From positions 1 through 30,802 of IMG/VR virus record IMGVR_UViG_3300009365_000169: a DNA stretch of 30,802 bases, one strand, 5' to 3'. Under the pieces are notes generated by a model that did no database searches, had not been told where the DNA came from, and worked only from the letters and a program-made list of their open reading frames with translations. This document shows, one piece after another, positions 20,004-27,402 of the stretch. Positions within the stretch are counted from its first letter, which is position 1; each line of letters starts with the position of its first letter. The stretch is from a virus. Position numbers and translations under genes: made by a program.

Positions 20004-20270
20004 TTATTTTTTGTCTTTCACTGCTGACTTTTCCCTTGTTATGGATTTTATCACTCCGATTGTTCCTGATGCTGCAAGTCCGATCATGAATCCGTGAGTT
20101 GCACCCACTGCGATTGAAAAGTTCGGCTGTGAGAAATCGACAAGAACAACATAAATCGCTCCGACAAATCCTGCGAGGACTGGAAGAATCTGACGAGGAA
20201 ATCCATAAAACTTGAAAAGCTGGACAAACGCCACTACAACTGCCGCAACCTGTGCTTGCTCAACAAACAT
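20004..20270 (-). CDS. Holin (putative)
   Basis: 88 aa with two to three hydrophobic helices at about residues 6-22, 27-45 and 52-76, and a short charged C-terminus (REKSAVKDKK), the form of class I holins. Directly precedes the endolysin. It permeabilises the inner membrane at a fixed time so the endolysin can reach the wall. A strong promoter lies about 30 bp upstream, so lysis genes can be expressed apart from the tail operon. Confidence 0.7.
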   Translation of the reverse strand: MFVEQAQVAAVVVAFVQLFKFYGFPRQILPVLAGFVGAIYVVLVDFSQPNFSIAVGATHGFMIGLAASGTIGVIKSITREKSAVKDKK

Positions 20271-20299
20271 GTAATTTTGAATTAAGAAATATCGATCTG

Positions 20300-20328
20300 A
20301 TTTTAAATGTCTGGAACTTTTAAGTCAA
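20300..20328 (-). promoter_or_regulatory. Lysis-operon promoter
   Basis: Minus strand: TTGACT (20323-20328), 17 bp, TAAAAT (20300-20305). Near-consensus, without the TTCAAAG block. It would give a leader of about 25 nt before the holin ATG 20270. Confidence 0.65.
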
Positions 20329-20378
20329 TATGTGCAAAACATGTATAAAAAATCTGAAAAACTTTACATGTTATCTTT

Positions 20379-20405
20379 CAGTTGTTCGAATTTTTCGAAT
20401 AACTG
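20379..20405. repeat. 12-bp inverted repeat
   Basis: CAGTTGTTCGAA and TTCGAATAACTG around TTT. One G-T pair. There is no T-run after it on the minus strand, so it is not a standard terminator; it may be an operator or an RNA processing site in the gap between the tail and lysis operons. Confidence 0.5.
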
Positions 20406-20411
20406 TAAATA

Positions 20412-20477
20412 TCTGGTTGACTCAACTGGTTGACTCAACCAGACTCAACCAGACTCAACCAGACTCAACCAGACTCA
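20412..20477. repeat. 10-bp tandem repeats between tail and lysis genes
   Basis: Four exact copies of ACTCAACCAG (20433-20472) plus a partial fifth, preceded by two copies of TGGTTGACTCAAC in which TTGACTCAA is palindromic. The array starts at the stop codon of the baseplate gene. On the minus-strand RNA it could form alternative hairpins (CTGGTTGA with TCAACCAG). Confidence 0.75.
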
Positions 20478-21572
20478 GCTTGAAGCAATCAAATCACTGA
20501 TACTTTCTCCAATATTTGCACTTTGTTCAGCCAGTTCAAGCTTGATCTTGTTTTCTGTATATGCAGTCGCCACCACGAGCATATTATCAATTACAGAAGT
20601 TGACCCTTTTAAAAGATTCTGAACTTTTACCGTATGCCCCGGTTCAATCGTTTCAATATCGTAATTGTCATTTATGGTCAAAACTCCTTTGATCCTTTTA
20701 TCCTTAAAATCAGCGATCTTTGCATCTGCGATCTGCTGTGCAGAAGTTGCATCGGTTGTATCAGTTTCGACGAAATACCTTTCATTAAGTCCGAAATCTG
20801 ATTCACTTGTCGCATCATCTTGTGTGACTGTTCCTGTGGTATATTCCACCGTGACATCATTTATTACTGATTCCTGAGTATGTGAAAGCCTTAATTCTTC
20901 AACATCTTTCCCGATCGTGAAAGCATGTGTTGCGGTTGTTGGCTTGTCCTTAAAAATAAAATCTCCACCCTTATCGATAAAGAAAAATCTGTCACCCCCT
21001 GCGAGTTCCAGAGTTTTTTCGCATGCCTGATTCCAGAAAAGCTTTCGGAAGGTATAAGTGACATTCGTTCCGACTGAGTCATTTTGTCCACCTGTCCTGA
21101 TTCCAGCCTGTGCGTCTGTTCCGATCCATTCTGGAGTTCCTGAATATGCACTCTGAAATTCTGTAATAATATCAGACATGATCGCTGATGGATCGACTGT
21201 CGATTGAGTGACATCAAACGAAGCACCGTCTTTGTAAAGTGATCTGGAAAAAAGCGAAGCCAGCCCCAAAACTGAAAGGAAACAGCCTTGACCTCTTCCC
21301 AAAACATAAGGTTGGTATTGAGAAATAAAGCCTGAATAAATCAAACGACCTGTTGGATTATCATCATCAATTTCATATACCCTGATAAAATTGAATAAAT
21401 CGATATATGAAGGCAGATCATCAAAATCCACCTGCAGATCAAGAACCAGTTCCCCTTGCCCTGCATTGATCTTTTGAGCAAACGCAACTTTGTTTTTACG
21501 AATATTCGGTGGAATTGTCGCAATAAAATTTGTGTCCTGATCGTACACTTTTATATTGAATGTTTTCGCCAT
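20475..21572 (-). CDS. Tail/baseplate protein, gp37-like (putative tail-associated protein)
   Basis: 365 aa. The beginning (KTFNIKVYDQDTNFIATIPPN, then FAQKINAGQGELVLDL) followed by NFIRVYEIDDDNPTGRLIYSGFI is the pattern of siphovirus gp37-like baseplate proteins. The rest is beta-rich with Asp/Thr. It is the last structural gene of the tail module, after distal tail protein and fibre genes, where tail-tip or hub proteins lie. It may bind a receptor or close the baseplate. Confidence 0.65.
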   Translation of the reverse strand: MAKTFNIKVYDQDTNFIATIPPNIRKNKVAFAQKINAGQGELVLDLQVDFDDLPSYIDLFNFIRVYEIDDDNPTGRLIYSGFISQYQPYVLGRGQGCFLSVLGLASLFSRSLYKDGASFDVTQSTVDPSAIMSDIITEFQSAYSGTPEWIGTDAQAGIRTGGQNDSVGTNVTYTFRKLFWNQACEKTLELAGGDRFFFIDKGGDFIFKDKPTTATHAFTIGKDVEELRLSHTQESVINDVTVEYTTGTVTQDDATSESDFGLNERYFVETDTTDATSAQQIADAKIADFKDKRIKGVLTINDNYDIETIEPGHTVKVQNLLKGSTSVIDNMLVVATAYTENKIKLELAEQSANIGESISDLIASS

Positions 21573-21583
21573 CTTTCATTTTA

Positions 21584-23149
21584 TTAAAGTAATGGACTTT
21601 CATTTACAAGAATCGCACCTGCTCCGCCTGCACCGCCATCTGTTCCAACTCCTGAACTTCCATCACCTGCACCGCCTGCTCCACCACCCACTGTATAAGT
21701 TGGTGAAGTGAAAGTTGTTGAGCCTTTTACGATAAAAATTCCTGTTCCGCCACCCCCACCGCCACCGCCACTGTGTGCACATGGTGAACTTGTTGAGTTC
21801 CCTGCTGTTCCTGCGTTTCCTGTTAAATTGATCGTACAGTTATTCAGAGTCAAATCACCTTGAATGATCATCAAGAATCCACCACCACCTTTTCCACCTT
21901 GACCTGCTGTTCCTGATCCGATTCCCATTCCACCTGCACCACCTGCACCTGAAAGAATACCCATCATAACATGGAAATCTTTCACGCCTGCTCCACCATG
22001 CAATGATCCTTGAATCCATCTTTCTGGATTTGCATCAGTCTGAAATTGCCAAGTACCTTTTGACGGCTGTCCATTCTGATATCCGCCACCACCTGATCCA
22101 CCACCAGTCGCTGCAAGAATTCCTGGAACATTAAGAGTTCCACCTGCTGCACCTGAAAATGGTGAATTTCCACCCGACTTAAATTCAGAAAGCCCGATTG
22201 AAGCCCCACTTATTGCCCCCCCTGATCCTGATCCGTCAACAGTTCCTTCAAGTGTCACGTTTCCTGTCACCAAGAATACGAGTGTTCCGTCTGTATTCCA
22301 GTCAAGAGTTGCACCTGCCGAAAGACTTATTGAGGAATATTGTTTTATTACGTTTGCATCAACAGAAGTTGTTCCTGACGGAATTGATAAAGCACCGTCT
22401 GATCCATCTCCATAAAAAAGCCCAAGCCCAAGAGCATTATCAACGTAAAATTTATTCGCAAAAGATTTATTATCAACAGGTGAAGCAGTCGTTGTCGAAC
22501 GAGCAGAATCATCAGCGAAAGTTTTTACACCTGCAATCGCTTCATTCCCTGTATCATGGACAACTTCATCATCTTCTGCTTTATCAGTAAAAAGTGCGGC
22601 AACAGCAAGCTGTAATCCTTCAATCGCTGACATCTCGACATTCAAAACCACATAATCATCAGCATCAAACGAAATCGGAGTCGTACCTTTGTGACCCCTT
22701 CCGCCTGTTGCGACATACGCAATATCAGCGGAATTATCAACATACTTACAATTCACGATTTCAAAAGAAGTCACATCTCCATTTCCATCTCTTTTTTCAA
22801 GAGTCAATGCACACCGCCCGACATTCCATTCATCAGAATTTTCCCAAGTATTATCTGATCCACCTTTTAGTCTTGTTGTGACCAGATCATTTGTATTCAC
22901 AGTCACGATAAAAGCCACTGATCCATCAGTAATATTTTCAATCGAATCACCGACTGCAACTCCTGTCGCTCCGATCCCTGTTGAGTTCAGAGTTGTTGAA
23001 GTACCACCCGATGTGGCTGTTCCATTATTTCCTGTGGGAAATTCAAGCCCCTCTGCGGATTTCAGAGTTAAGGTCAAGGAACTCGCATTGATATTTGCAT
23101 CAAGCTGACCTTCTGCATTATTCGTTGCCAAAAATTGAGGATGTGCCAT
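21584..23149 (-). CDS. Glycine-rich tail fibre protein
   Basis: 521 aa. N-terminal 150 residues are a beta-rich structural domain (LTLTLKSAEGLEFP and IVTVNTNDLVTTRLKGGS). A FANKFYVDNALG-type stretch leads to a middle beta-helix-like part and a C-terminal third with long Gly runs (GGGSGGGGYQNG, GAGGAGGMG, SGGGGGGGGTG, VGGGAGGAG), similar to Gly-rich adhesins at fibre tips. Likely contacts the cell surface. The length of the Gly runs suggests variability by repeat slippage. Confidence 0.65.
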   Translation of the reverse strand: MAHPQFLATNNAEGQLDANINASSLTLTLKSAEGLEFPTGNNGTATSGGTSTTLNSTGIGATGVAVGDSIENITDGSVAFIVTVNTNDLVTTRLKGGSDNTWENSDEWNVGRCALTLEKRDGNGDVTSFEIVNCKYVDNSADIAYVATGGRGHKGTTPISFDADDYVVLNVEMSAIEGLQLAVAALFTDKAEDDEVVHDTGNEAIAGVKTFADDSARSTTTASPVDNKSFANKFYVDNALGLGLFYGDGSDGALSIPSGTTSVDANVIKQYSSISLSAGATLDWNTDGTLVFLVTGNVTLEGTVDGSGSGGAISGASIGLSEFKSGGNSPFSGAAGGTLNVPGILAATGGGSGGGGYQNGQPSKGTWQFQTDANPERWIQGSLHGGAGVKDFHVMMGILSGAGGAGGMGIGSGTAGQGGKGGGGFLMIIQGDLTLNNCTINLTGNAGTAGNSTSSPCAHSGGGGGGGGTGIFIVKGSTTFTSPTYTVGGGAGGAGDGSSGVGTDGGAGGAGAILVNESPLL

Positions 23150-23159
23150 GGTATTTTAA

Positions 23160-24005
23160 TTACAAGTAAAACTTTTTATACTTCAACGTCAATTCGTATT
23201 GTATCGATGTTCCTGTTGAAGTGATCGTATAATTATTTGATCCTGTGTCCAAGTGAGGGAATGTTCCATCATATTCCTGAACAGAGCCATTTATAAGAAC
23301 TTGTTTATTCTCCGAGTCAAATTTTATCACTTGACCTGCGGAAATGGAAGTCGTGATTTCAAGTTCCTGAGAAGTTGTATTATTTGAAAGGTTTATCGCA
23401 GTTATTCCAGATGCCGCATTCACCACCATAATGAAAATCGGTTGTGCTTCCGCAGTTCCCTCATTATCTTCATTTTCTGTGAACACGAGAGCCGAAGTAC
23501 TGAACCCTGCAGAAGTAAAAGCCACATCTTGACCGAACGGAACAAGGCATTCAAAAGTTATCTGGAATGGACAAGCTGTGATATCAAAATGCTCATCTCT
23601 CTGTACATCGATATCTGTTGCAGTCGCAATAAACCTTCGATAAGTTCCATCTGCTCGCTTGATATCAAGATTTCCACTTTCCTCTTGAATGCTTTTTTTG
23701 GTCAAATCGATCAGATCATCAAGTGCTGTTTGAGTTGCCGCAATAAACATTCCTGTCAATGTGACCCTTTTAAAATCCCAGAAGTTTGACGAAATAATTC
23801 TCCCATGTGCACGAGGACTTTTTACAGTCAAAAAATCCCGAACAGGTGATCGCTCAATATTTACACTTGAAACACAGATATTATCGTTCTGCATTCCATA
23901 AGTACTGAATACGATATCTTCTGTTGATCCCACACCAGCTTCATCAGCGAGAGTGTTTCCATTATATCGCTTTTCATTATACAGAGCCGATTCATTATAA
24001 GCCAT
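23160..24005 (-). CDS. Distal tail protein (Dit-like)
   Basis: 281 aa. The first ~180 residues show the siphovirus tail fold: NIERSPVRDFLTVKSPR near residue 50, RVTLTGMFIA and DDLIDLTKKSIQEESGNLDIKRADG, which are hallmarks of the Dit family, then an FECLVPFG segment. Dit forms the hexameric ring joining the tail tube to the baseplate. The C-terminal domain is a beta-sandwich ending in YELTLKYKKFYL. It directly follows the tape measure gene, the expected order. Confidence 0.75.
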   Translation of the reverse strand: MAYNESALYNEKRYNGNTLADEAGVGSTEDIVFSTYGMQNDNICVSSVNIERSPVRDFLTVKSPRAHGRIISSNFWDFKRVTLTGMFIAATQTALDDLIDLTKKSIQEESGNLDIKRADGTYRRFIATATDIDVQRDEHFDITACPFQITFECLVPFGQDVAFTSAGFSTSALVFTENEDNEGTAEAQPIFIMVVNAASGITAINLSNNTTSQELEITTSISAGQVIKFDSENKQVLINGSVQEYDGTFPHLDTGSNNYTITSTGTSIQYELTLKYKKFYL

Positions 24006-24007
24006 TT

Positions 24008-26608
24008 TTATACAGAAAATAAGTTTTGCTTTTGGATCGATCTCGTGATCGATAAGGCGATCGAATCCGCAAGATTGCTCCGTGATTCTTCATCTTCAAA
24101 GTTTCCCGAAACAGTAATATTATTATTTACAGTCGGAGAAATTGCACTCTGAGTTTGAACTGGAACTGGTGCAACTGCAGGCTGTGGAGCGACCGCTTCT
24201 CTTCCACCCACTCCGATCGAAGCACCTGCCTTTGCCGCACTTCTTAATGCTGATTTTAATTCTGAAAGCTTTTGTTTTATCTTATCGATCGCTTTCTGTG
24301 TTTTGTCTTGGAGGACTGCGAACCCTGTTTGCATTCCACCTGCCATAACTTTAAATGATTCAAGAACTTCTTGGAACTTTTTTTGTTTCTCAGAAAAAAT
24401 TGCTTTCTCTTTTTCAAGTGCCTGTTCCTGAATAACGATGCTTTGCTCAATCTGCATTTTTTGCTCATTGAACTGTGCAGTCAAAACCTCTTTTCTGTTT
24501 TTCTGATCCTCAATGAATCTTTCAAAGTCTGTCAATTGTGACCTTCGTCGTGCTTCTGATACTTCATCTTCCAGATCAGTTCGACCCTTCAAAAATTCAG
24601 AAAGTGCATCCTGTTCCTGAGATAATTCTTTACGAAGCTTTTTCACATTATCTGTTGCTGTTCCCTCTGAAAGCAAGTCGTCGATCTGCTTCTGTAAATC
24701 AGAAATCTTTTTTTCTTGCTCAATAACAGCTGTTCCCAATTCATCATCAATCCCTTGCAGATTGTTTTTATATTCTTTATTCAGATCGACAAGATCCGCT
24801 TTCAAGCCTTTGATCTTTGCTCGCATTTTTGCCACTTCACTTTCATGTTTTGTTCTGAGTTTTTCAAGTGATTCAACCGCTTCCATTTCAAGAGTACGGA
24901 AACTTGCAGTCACACCCTTGACTGACTTTTCAAGTTTCTCCATTTCTTTCTTTTCTTTCTCTGTTGACGTGCCTGTTGAAGTGAAAGTCCTTGTCGGTGT
25001 CCTCGCTGAGTCCTTGAAAGCCTGATCAATCGCTTTCTTTTCTGCGATCGCCTTTGCCGAAACAGACTTATTTGTTTTTCCAAAAATATCATCTCGGACA
25101 CGCTTGAAGTTTCCACTGATTCCATCCGCAAGAGTTTCCCAGTCCTTTGCGATCTGATCCCCACCGACTTCAAATGTCCTGATCACATCCCGACCCTCAC
25201 GCTGAATATCTTTCAAACCTCTTTTGAATCCCTGTGTAATTCCGTCTGGATCAGTGAACGCCTTAACAAAAAGAGTATTAATTGCGACAAAAAGCCTTCC
25301 GATTCCTGTCGCAAATCGAACGATCGAAGCGGCTACTGTTCCGAGAGTTTTCCCCACAAAAGCAATCACCTTCACAAGTCCAGATGCGATTTCGATCACT
25401 GTCGCAAGAACTTTCCCAAAAGTCTGTGCGGCACTTGAAGCACCATCTGTTTGTGAGGTCAATTCATTCATCGCCTTCACAAGCGATGGAATGACTTCAT
25501 TTCCCATACTGATCATCGTTGCTTCAACATTGTTTTTGAGTATCTGAAATTGTGACTGAAAAGTGGAAATCTGTTTTAAAACCGCTTCACTTAAAGCGTC
25601 TGTTCCTGATTTCATATCACCAAGAGCATCCGTCACAGCTTTATACTGTGCACCAAGTAAAGCCTGAACTGCGGCGAGTGCTTCACCTGATCCGATTGCA
25701 CGAGCGAATAATTGTTCATTTCCTTCCGAAGCATCTTCAAGTGCTTTCAATGCTGAAACATAACCACCTGATTGCTCAATCAGTTCTGGAAAAGTTTTTA
25801 CTCCGAGTTTATTGAATAAATCAATCGCATCTTTTGTCGGTTTCCCAAGAGATATCAAAGATGCTTTTATTGCATTCTGTGAAATCGAAGCTGATTTATT
25901 TACCTGAGTTAATGCAGCGGTTGTCGCTTGTAATTCCTGCAGAGAAATCCCTGCTTCAACAGCGAGAGGTGCGACAAGCCCAAAAGACTGAGCAAGCTGT
26001 GAAACTGTCGTGATCCCATTCTTTACTGTTTTGAAAAGAATGTTCGCCATCTGTTCAGCGTTCAAACCTGAGTTCCTGAAATTGTTCATCGCAAGCGTCA
26101 TCAAGGTTGTCGCTTCCTCAGTCGTTCCCAACCCAGCAACAGCCAAGCGAGTTGAAGATTCAAGCACCGCAAGAGCCTGTGCAGTATCTGTAATCCCTGC
26201 TGATAAAATGGCGTATGCCGAAGCACCCAGATCATCAGCGGATTTCGGTAAAGTTTTTGTCAACTTCAAAATACCTTGTCGCATATCATTGATCGCATCT
26301 GTTGAATCACCTGAAAGCAAAGTCGAAATATCAGATAATCTTTGTTCGAACTGTGCGGACTTCTGAATAACACTCGCAAACCCTGCACCAATTGCAGCGA
26401 ACCCGACAAAGCCTGCAAGTGTTGATCCAAAACCTTCCGTTGTTCTTTTCAGTCTTTTTTCTGCTGTGTTCAATTCATTCATCTTTCGCTTTGTCTGTCC
26501 AGATGATTTCGCAACTCTTTTCAGGTTTTTGTCAACTTTCTTCAAAGCACGGTCTGTTTGATTCACAGCTTTGACTCTGAGTTCCAAATCTTCTCGTGCA
26601 GTTGCCAT
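24008..26608 (-). CDS. Tail tape measure protein
   Basis: 866 aa. Residues 80-330 carry the TP901-type tape measure core (GDSTDAINDMRQGILKLTK, KSADDLGASAYAILSAGI, AIGSGEALAAVQALLGAQ). A hydrophobic stretch at about 395-440 (VIEIASGLVKVIAFVGKTLG) is followed by a long coiled coil (about 560-760) and an Ala/Pro-rich C-terminus. The protein sets tail length and helps DNA pass the membrane. It begins right after the frameshifted chaperone, as in other siphophages, and ends 2 bp from Dit. Confidence 0.9.
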   Translation of the reverse strand: MATAREDLELRVKAVNQTDRALKKVDKNLKRVAKSSGQTKRKMNELNTAEKRLKRTTEGFGSTLAGFVGFAAIGAGFASVIQKSAQFEQRLSDISTLLSGDSTDAINDMRQGILKLTKTLPKSADDLGASAYAILSAGITDTAQALAVLESSTRLAVAGLGTTEEATTLMTLAMNNFRNSGLNAEQMANILFKTVKNGITTVSQLAQSFGLVAPLAVEAGISLQELQATTAALTQVNKSASISQNAIKASLISLGKPTKDAIDLFNKLGVKTFPELIEQSGGYVSALKALEDASEGNEQLFARAIGSGEALAAVQALLGAQYKAVTDALGDMKSGTDALSEAVLKQISTFQSQFQILKNNVEATMISMGNEVIPSLVKAMNELTSQTDGASSAAQTFGKVLATVIEIASGLVKVIAFVGKTLGTVAASIVRFATGIGRLFVAINTLFVKAFTDPDGITQGFKRGLKDIQREGRDVIRTFEVGGDQIAKDWETLADGISGNFKRVRDDIFGKTNKSVSAKAIAEKKAIDQAFKDSARTPTRTFTSTGTSTEKEKKEMEKLEKSVKGVTASFRTLEMEAVESLEKLRTKHESEVAKMRAKIKGLKADLVDLNKEYKNNLQGIDDELGTAVIEQEKKISDLQKQIDDLLSEGTATDNVKKLRKELSQEQDALSEFLKGRTDLEDEVSEARRRSQLTDFERFIEDQKNRKEVLTAQFNEQKMQIEQSIVIQEQALEKEKAIFSEKQKKFQEVLESFKVMAGGMQTGFAVLQDKTQKAIDKIKQKLSELKSALRSAAKAGASIGVGGREAVAPQPAVAPVPVQTQSAISPTVNNNITVSGNFEDEESRSNLADSIALSITRSIQKQNLFSV

Positions 26609-26610
26609 GA

Positions 26611-26823
26611 TTATTTTTTATTAAGATTTTCACTTTTAATATTACCGATCTCAATAAACTTCGCAATAATTTCAGTGTCTGTGTCCATATACTGATCATG
26701 AGTCCATCCGAAAGTTTCACAAAATTGGTACGCATTCCATTCATCTGGTAATGCGTTTTTTCCTTGAAAACCGTTTTTCATCATAAACTTGATCGATCGT
26801 CTTTCCTCGGTGCTTAATCGACT
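26611..26823 (-). CDS. Tail assembly chaperone, -1 frameshift extension (GT-like)
   Basis: Nine A (26823-26831) near the end of the 26814-27104 gene allow a -1 slip. In that frame the reading continues without a stop: SRLSTEERRSIKFMMKNGF, then LPDEWNAYQFCETFGWTHDQ, YMDTDTEIIAKFIEIGNI, ending at the TAA 26611-26613, two bases before the tape measure ATG. The fused protein would be 165 aa. In lambda (G and GT) and relatives a similar slip just before the tape measure gene makes the long chaperone that binds the tape measure protein. WNAYQFCETFGW and the position fit. No ribosome binding site lies in front of this frame. Confidence 0.75.
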   Translation of the reverse strand, partial: SRLSTEERRSIKFMMKNGFQGKNALPDEWNAYQFCETFGWTHDQYMDTDTEIIAKFIEIGNIKSENLNKK

Positions 26824-27104
26824 TTTTTTTTCTGAGAATAAATATCATTACATTTCCCATACAGGAATACGAAATCTTTTTCATCCAGATCATCAAGTTC
26901 TTGATCTGTGAATCCTGAAATCATTTTGATCAAGTTATCCTGATTATTTTTTTCTGCTGTCATCAAGCTTGATGCAGAAACTTCTCCACTGTTATCACGT
27001 TGAAGCCCTTCGAACCCTTTCAGTTCGTACTCACGAACTTCACGATGTTTCAAAGACTCTCGAAGTTCAACCTCTTTTTTGGATTCTGGAAGTGTAATTT
27101 TCAT
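26814..27104 (-). CDS. Tail assembly chaperone (G-like)
   Basis: 96 aa, helical and acidic (KKEVELRESLKHREVREYELKG; DQELDDLDEKDFVFLYG). Ends QKKKVD, in the A-run used for frameshifting. Such proteins coat the tape measure during tail assembly and are absent from the virion. A leaderless promoter lies 6 bp upstream of ATG, so the whole chaperone-tape measure-baseplate operon starts here. Confidence 0.75.
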   Translation of the reverse strand: MKITLPESKKEVELRESLKHREVREYELKGFEGLQRDNSGEVSASSLMTAEKNNQDNLIKMISGFTDQELDDLDEKDFVFLYGKCNDIYSQKKKVD

Positions 27105-27110
27105 AAAAAA

Positions 27111-27139
27111 AGGATACAGACTTTGAAACCCGTGTCCAA
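27111..27139 (-). promoter_or_regulatory. TTCAAAG-type leaderless promoter of the tail operon
   Basis: Minus strand: AAAAAAGA, TTGGAC (27134-27139), 17 bp with TTTCAAAGTCTG, TATCCT (27111-27116), then TTTTTT and ATG 27104. Four phased AGGTACA-like repeats lie just upstream (27164-27213). Confidence 0.7.
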
Positions 27140-27163
27140 TCTTTTTTATAAAAGCTGTGCATT

Positions 27164-27213
27164 TGTACCTGAAACCTGTACATTTGTACCTGCTGTGTAC
27201 CTCTTTTATACCT
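27164..27213. repeat. Four helically phased TRTACCT repeats upstream of the tail promoter
   Basis: TGTACCT at 27164, 27185 and 27196 and TATACCT at 27207 (plus strand), i.e. offsets of 21, 11 and 11 bp, all on one face of the helix. Two of them are part of CATTTGTACCTG, and one is in the palindrome GTACATTTGTAC. This looks like a multi-site activator or repressor region for the promoter at 27111-27139. Confidence 0.6.
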
Positions 27214-27228
27214 GTTTATTATCACATA

Positions 27229-27266
27229 CGGAAAAAACACCCCTGAATAATATGGTGTCTTTTCCG
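27229..27266 (-). terminator. Intrinsic terminator in the leader of the tail operon
   Basis: CGGAAAAGACACC and GGTGTTTTTTCCG (minus strand) can pair over 13 bp with one G-U, which exists only on the minus strand. The six T inside the 3' arm serve as the U-run. It ends the transcript from the promoter at 27306-27333. Confidence 0.65.
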
Positions 27267-27299
27267 CAAAACAATACCGAAATATGAAGGAACTTCGGT
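27229..27299 (-). ncRNA. Candidate ~70-nt small RNA
   Basis: The strong promoter at 27306-27333 should start near 27299. The RNA would begin with a hairpin (ACCGAA with TTCGGT, 8 bp counting the flanks) and end at the terminator 27229-27266. It holds no convincing reading frame, and the tail operon has its own promoter further down. So it is either a free sRNA or a leader that is terminated unless an antiterminator acts. No known family recognised. Confidence 0.5.
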
Positions 27300-27305
27300 A
27301 TAAGA

Positions 27306-27333
27306 ATCATAAGAACTTTGAAAAGCAAGTCAA
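27306..27333 (-). promoter_or_regulatory. TTCAAAG-type promoter for the small RNA/leader
   Basis: Minus strand: AAAAAGAT, TTGACT (27328-27333), 16 bp ending TTTTCAAAGTTCT, TATGAT (27306-27311). Best match to the family. Confidence 0.8.
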
Positions 27334-27343
27334 ATCTTTTTAC

Positions 27344-27376
27344 AAAAAAAGCCCCCTGATACTCAAGTGACTTTTT
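27344..27376 (-). terminator. Intrinsic terminator after the tail tube gene
   Basis: Minus strand: AAAAAGTC pairs with GGCTTTTT and CTTGA with TCAGG inside, over a GTA loop, followed by T7. G-U pairs exist only on the minus strand. It lies 27 bp beyond the stop of the 27403-28398 gene. Confidence 0.75.
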
Positions 27377-27402
27377 ATGTTAACCCAAAATGAAAATCGA
27401 TT

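Noticed and set aside
20412-20477. CRISPR array
   Set aside because: Repeats are only 10 bp, contiguous and without spacers.
22198-22881. Plus-strand open frames rich in His/Gln/Leu
   Set aside because: Antisense shadows of the Gly/Ser-rich fibre gene; the odd composition results from its codons.
26532-26744. 70-codon minus-strand frame ending in the tape measure gene
   Set aside because: Different frame from the chaperone extension, which is the protein-like reading here.
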